Source: Clostridium sp.
GTDB taxonomy: Bacteria; Bacillota_A; Clostridia; Lachnospirales; Lachnospiraceae
Direction: 5' to 3'
Assembly (NCBI GenBank): GCA_023666975.1
Contig: JAMPAW010000099.1
Coordinates: 6,449 to 12,538, forward strand
DNA length: 6,090 bases
Made by a program: the position numbers and the translations under genes. Positions 5,315-6,090 of this stretch are shown in pieces. The notes under the pieces are model-generated. The model ran no database searches and had not been told where the DNA came from. It worked only from the letters and a program-made list of their open reading frames with translations. Each line of letters begins with the position of its first letter. The stretch's first letter is position 1.

Positions 5315-5665
5315 ATGAAAATCAGAAGAAAGTTAGTGTGGGTAGTATCTTTATTAACGGTTATGGTGTTTTGTTGTTTTGGGTGTTCCGGAGGTGGAAA
5401 TAGGATAGAAGCTGGAACGTATTATGGAAGTTCGGGAGCATCCTCATTTGTGTTTAATAAAGATGGTACATGTACCTATGAGGAAAATAGCTTTGGAACA
5501 TATAAGTACGATGGCACTTGGTCAAAAATGGATGAGGAAAATACTTATGAAATTGTGCTGGAGGGTGTAAATGCCACATTATATGGAACAGTTTCCGATT
5601 CGGGAGAAATTCTTGTTACGGCAAATACTTCAGCATGGAGTAATGAAACATTTTCTAAAGAATAG
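5315..5665 (+). CDS. Small putative lipoprotein
   Basis: This 116-residue protein has a lipoprotein signal peptide: MKIRRK, a hydrophobic stretch (residues 7-20), and CFGC with Cys24 as the likely lipidated residue, followed by a SGGG linker. The mature ~90 residues look beta-rich. GTYYGSSGASSFVFNKDGTCTY and GTWSKMDEENTYEIVL resemble the strand pattern of small lipocalin-like or beta-barrel domains common in Firmicute lipoproteins, but I cannot name a family. No catalytic motif is visible. It would be tethered to the outer face of the membrane. It follows the secreted protein gene by 64 bases with no terminator between them, and precedes the membrane protein gene by 12 bases, so co-transcription is likely. 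Confidence 0.85.
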   Translation: MKIRRKLVWVVSLLTVMVFCCFGCSGGGNRIEAGTYYGSSGASSFVFNKDGTCTYEENSFGTYKYDGTWSKMDEENTYEIVLEGVNATLYGTVSDSGEILVTANTSAWSNETFSKE

Positions 5666-5672
5666 GGGGTGG
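5664..5672 (+). promoter_or_regulatory. Ribosome binding site deciding the membrane-protein start
   Basis: AGGGGGTGG overlaps the lipoprotein stop and the candidate GTG at 5669. The ATG at 5678 lies 5 bases after it, so 5678 is the better start; GTG at 5669 lies inside the site itself. Confidence 0.65.
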
Positions 5673-5677
5673 CAAAA

Positions 5678-6010
5678 ATGGTAACTTGGTTGACAAGCGC
5701 TTTTATTCAAACCTGTATTATAGTGGGAGAATTTTTGTTCTATATAGGCATGCTTCTCTTAAGACCGCTTATGTGGTTCCTCGTCAAAACAAAGTTGATT
5801 TTCCCAATTGCATATTTTATTGCATACAGCCTGATTGATGCGCACAATCCACTGGGGCTGGCTGGATTTCTGAATGCAGGAATCGGCGGGGTTACTGTGG
5901 GGGATGTTGGGTTTGTCGTTGTGATTTTTTTCTCGGCGGCAGCTTTATTGAAAGAGATTATTCAGGCGTTTAAACCCGATTTTACATGGTCGGGATTGTT
6001 CGGGAAATAG
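5678..6010 (+). CDS. Small multi-span membrane protein of unknown function
   Basis: This 110-residue protein starts at the ATG at 5678; a GTG at 5669 would add three residues but overlaps the ribosome binding site. Hydrophobic segments at about residues 12-36, 40-54 and 75-93 suggest two or three membrane passes. A basic FLVKTK lies between the first two, and the loop IDAHNPLGLAGFLNAGIGG is glycine-rich. The C-terminus, KEIIQAFKPDFTWSGLFGK, is more polar. I recognise no family and see no transporter or enzyme motif. Its gene is 12 bases after the lipoprotein stop, with possible translational coupling, so it may act with the lipoprotein and secreted protein at the envelope. No terminator is visible in the 80 bases that follow. 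Confidence 0.8.
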   Translation: MVTWLTSAFIQTCIIVGEFLFYIGMLLLRPLMWFLVKTKLIFPIAYFIAYSLIDAHNPLGLAGFLNAGIGGVTVGDVGFVVVIFFSAAALLKEIIQAFKPDFTWSGLFGK

Positions 6011-6090
6011 AGTGGATGATGGATATTTATGTTTCCGAGTGTGTGAACAAATCTCTGTAAATGAGATCTTCTATGATAATGGTTAGGGCT

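Noticed and set aside
1109..6022. Shared 13-mer GAGTGGATGATGG after tuf (1109-1121) and after the last gene (6010-6022)
   Set aside because: Both lie just past genes, but one 13-base match is not surprising in a window of this size and the flanks do not align well.
6011..6090. Possible terminator or promoter after the last gene
   Set aside because: Only a 5-bp ATCTC/GAGAT stem without a T tract and a TATGAT (6072-6077) without a -35; nothing convincing.

Overview
The window reads as a low-to-moderate GC Gram-positive chromosome, most likely a member of the Clostridia and probably Lachnospiraceae. The evidence is the EF-Tu sequence type, the strong GGAGG ribosome binding sites, the TTG start, and the many palindromic intergenic repeats. 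The genus cannot be fixed from the sequence.

Layout: (1) Positions 1-1172 hold the 3' five-sixths of tuf (EF-Tu), a 3' untranslated region with an imperfect 45-bp direct repeat, and a textbook intrinsic terminator. (2) A small minus-strand gene at 1279-1587 encodes an alkyltransferase-like (MGMT-family) protein with its PCHR active site intact. (3) The gene-free stretch 1588-1986 (399 bases) holds an extended -10 module (copy A, 1732-1810), an 82-base imperfect palindrome (1838-1919) and a good sigma-A promoter (1931-1959). (4) Positions 1987-4004 hold a degenerate tyrosine-recombinase-like gene and a fused XRE-HTH/RelA-SpoT-HD-like gene that also lacks key catalytic residues. A 151-base MITE-like palindromic element, flanked by an 8-bp direct repeat, separates them. 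Removing the element plus one repeat copy in silico makes the first ORF run on to a TGA that overlaps the second gene's ATG as ATGA. This suggests an ancestral translationally coupled pair that the insertion split. (5) Positions 4005-4284 carry a second copy of the promoter module (copy B, 4047-4125), followed by two back-to-back hairpins. (6) Positions 4285-6010 hold three tandem envelope genes: a secreted Lys-rich beta-propeller-like protein, a small lipoprotein and a small multi-span membrane protein. Nothing clear lies in 6011-6090.

Functional picture: tuf and its terminator are housekeeping sequence. The rest looks like accessory material. The recombinase-like/HTH-HD pair is the most unusual part, because both products keep a fold but appear to have lost catalysis, which would fit DNA-binding or ligand-sensing roles. 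The 79-base promoter module, shared without gaps between the region before that pair and the region before the envelope genes, suggests common control or a spread repeat. These links are inference. All calls come from reading the sequence; no database search was run.
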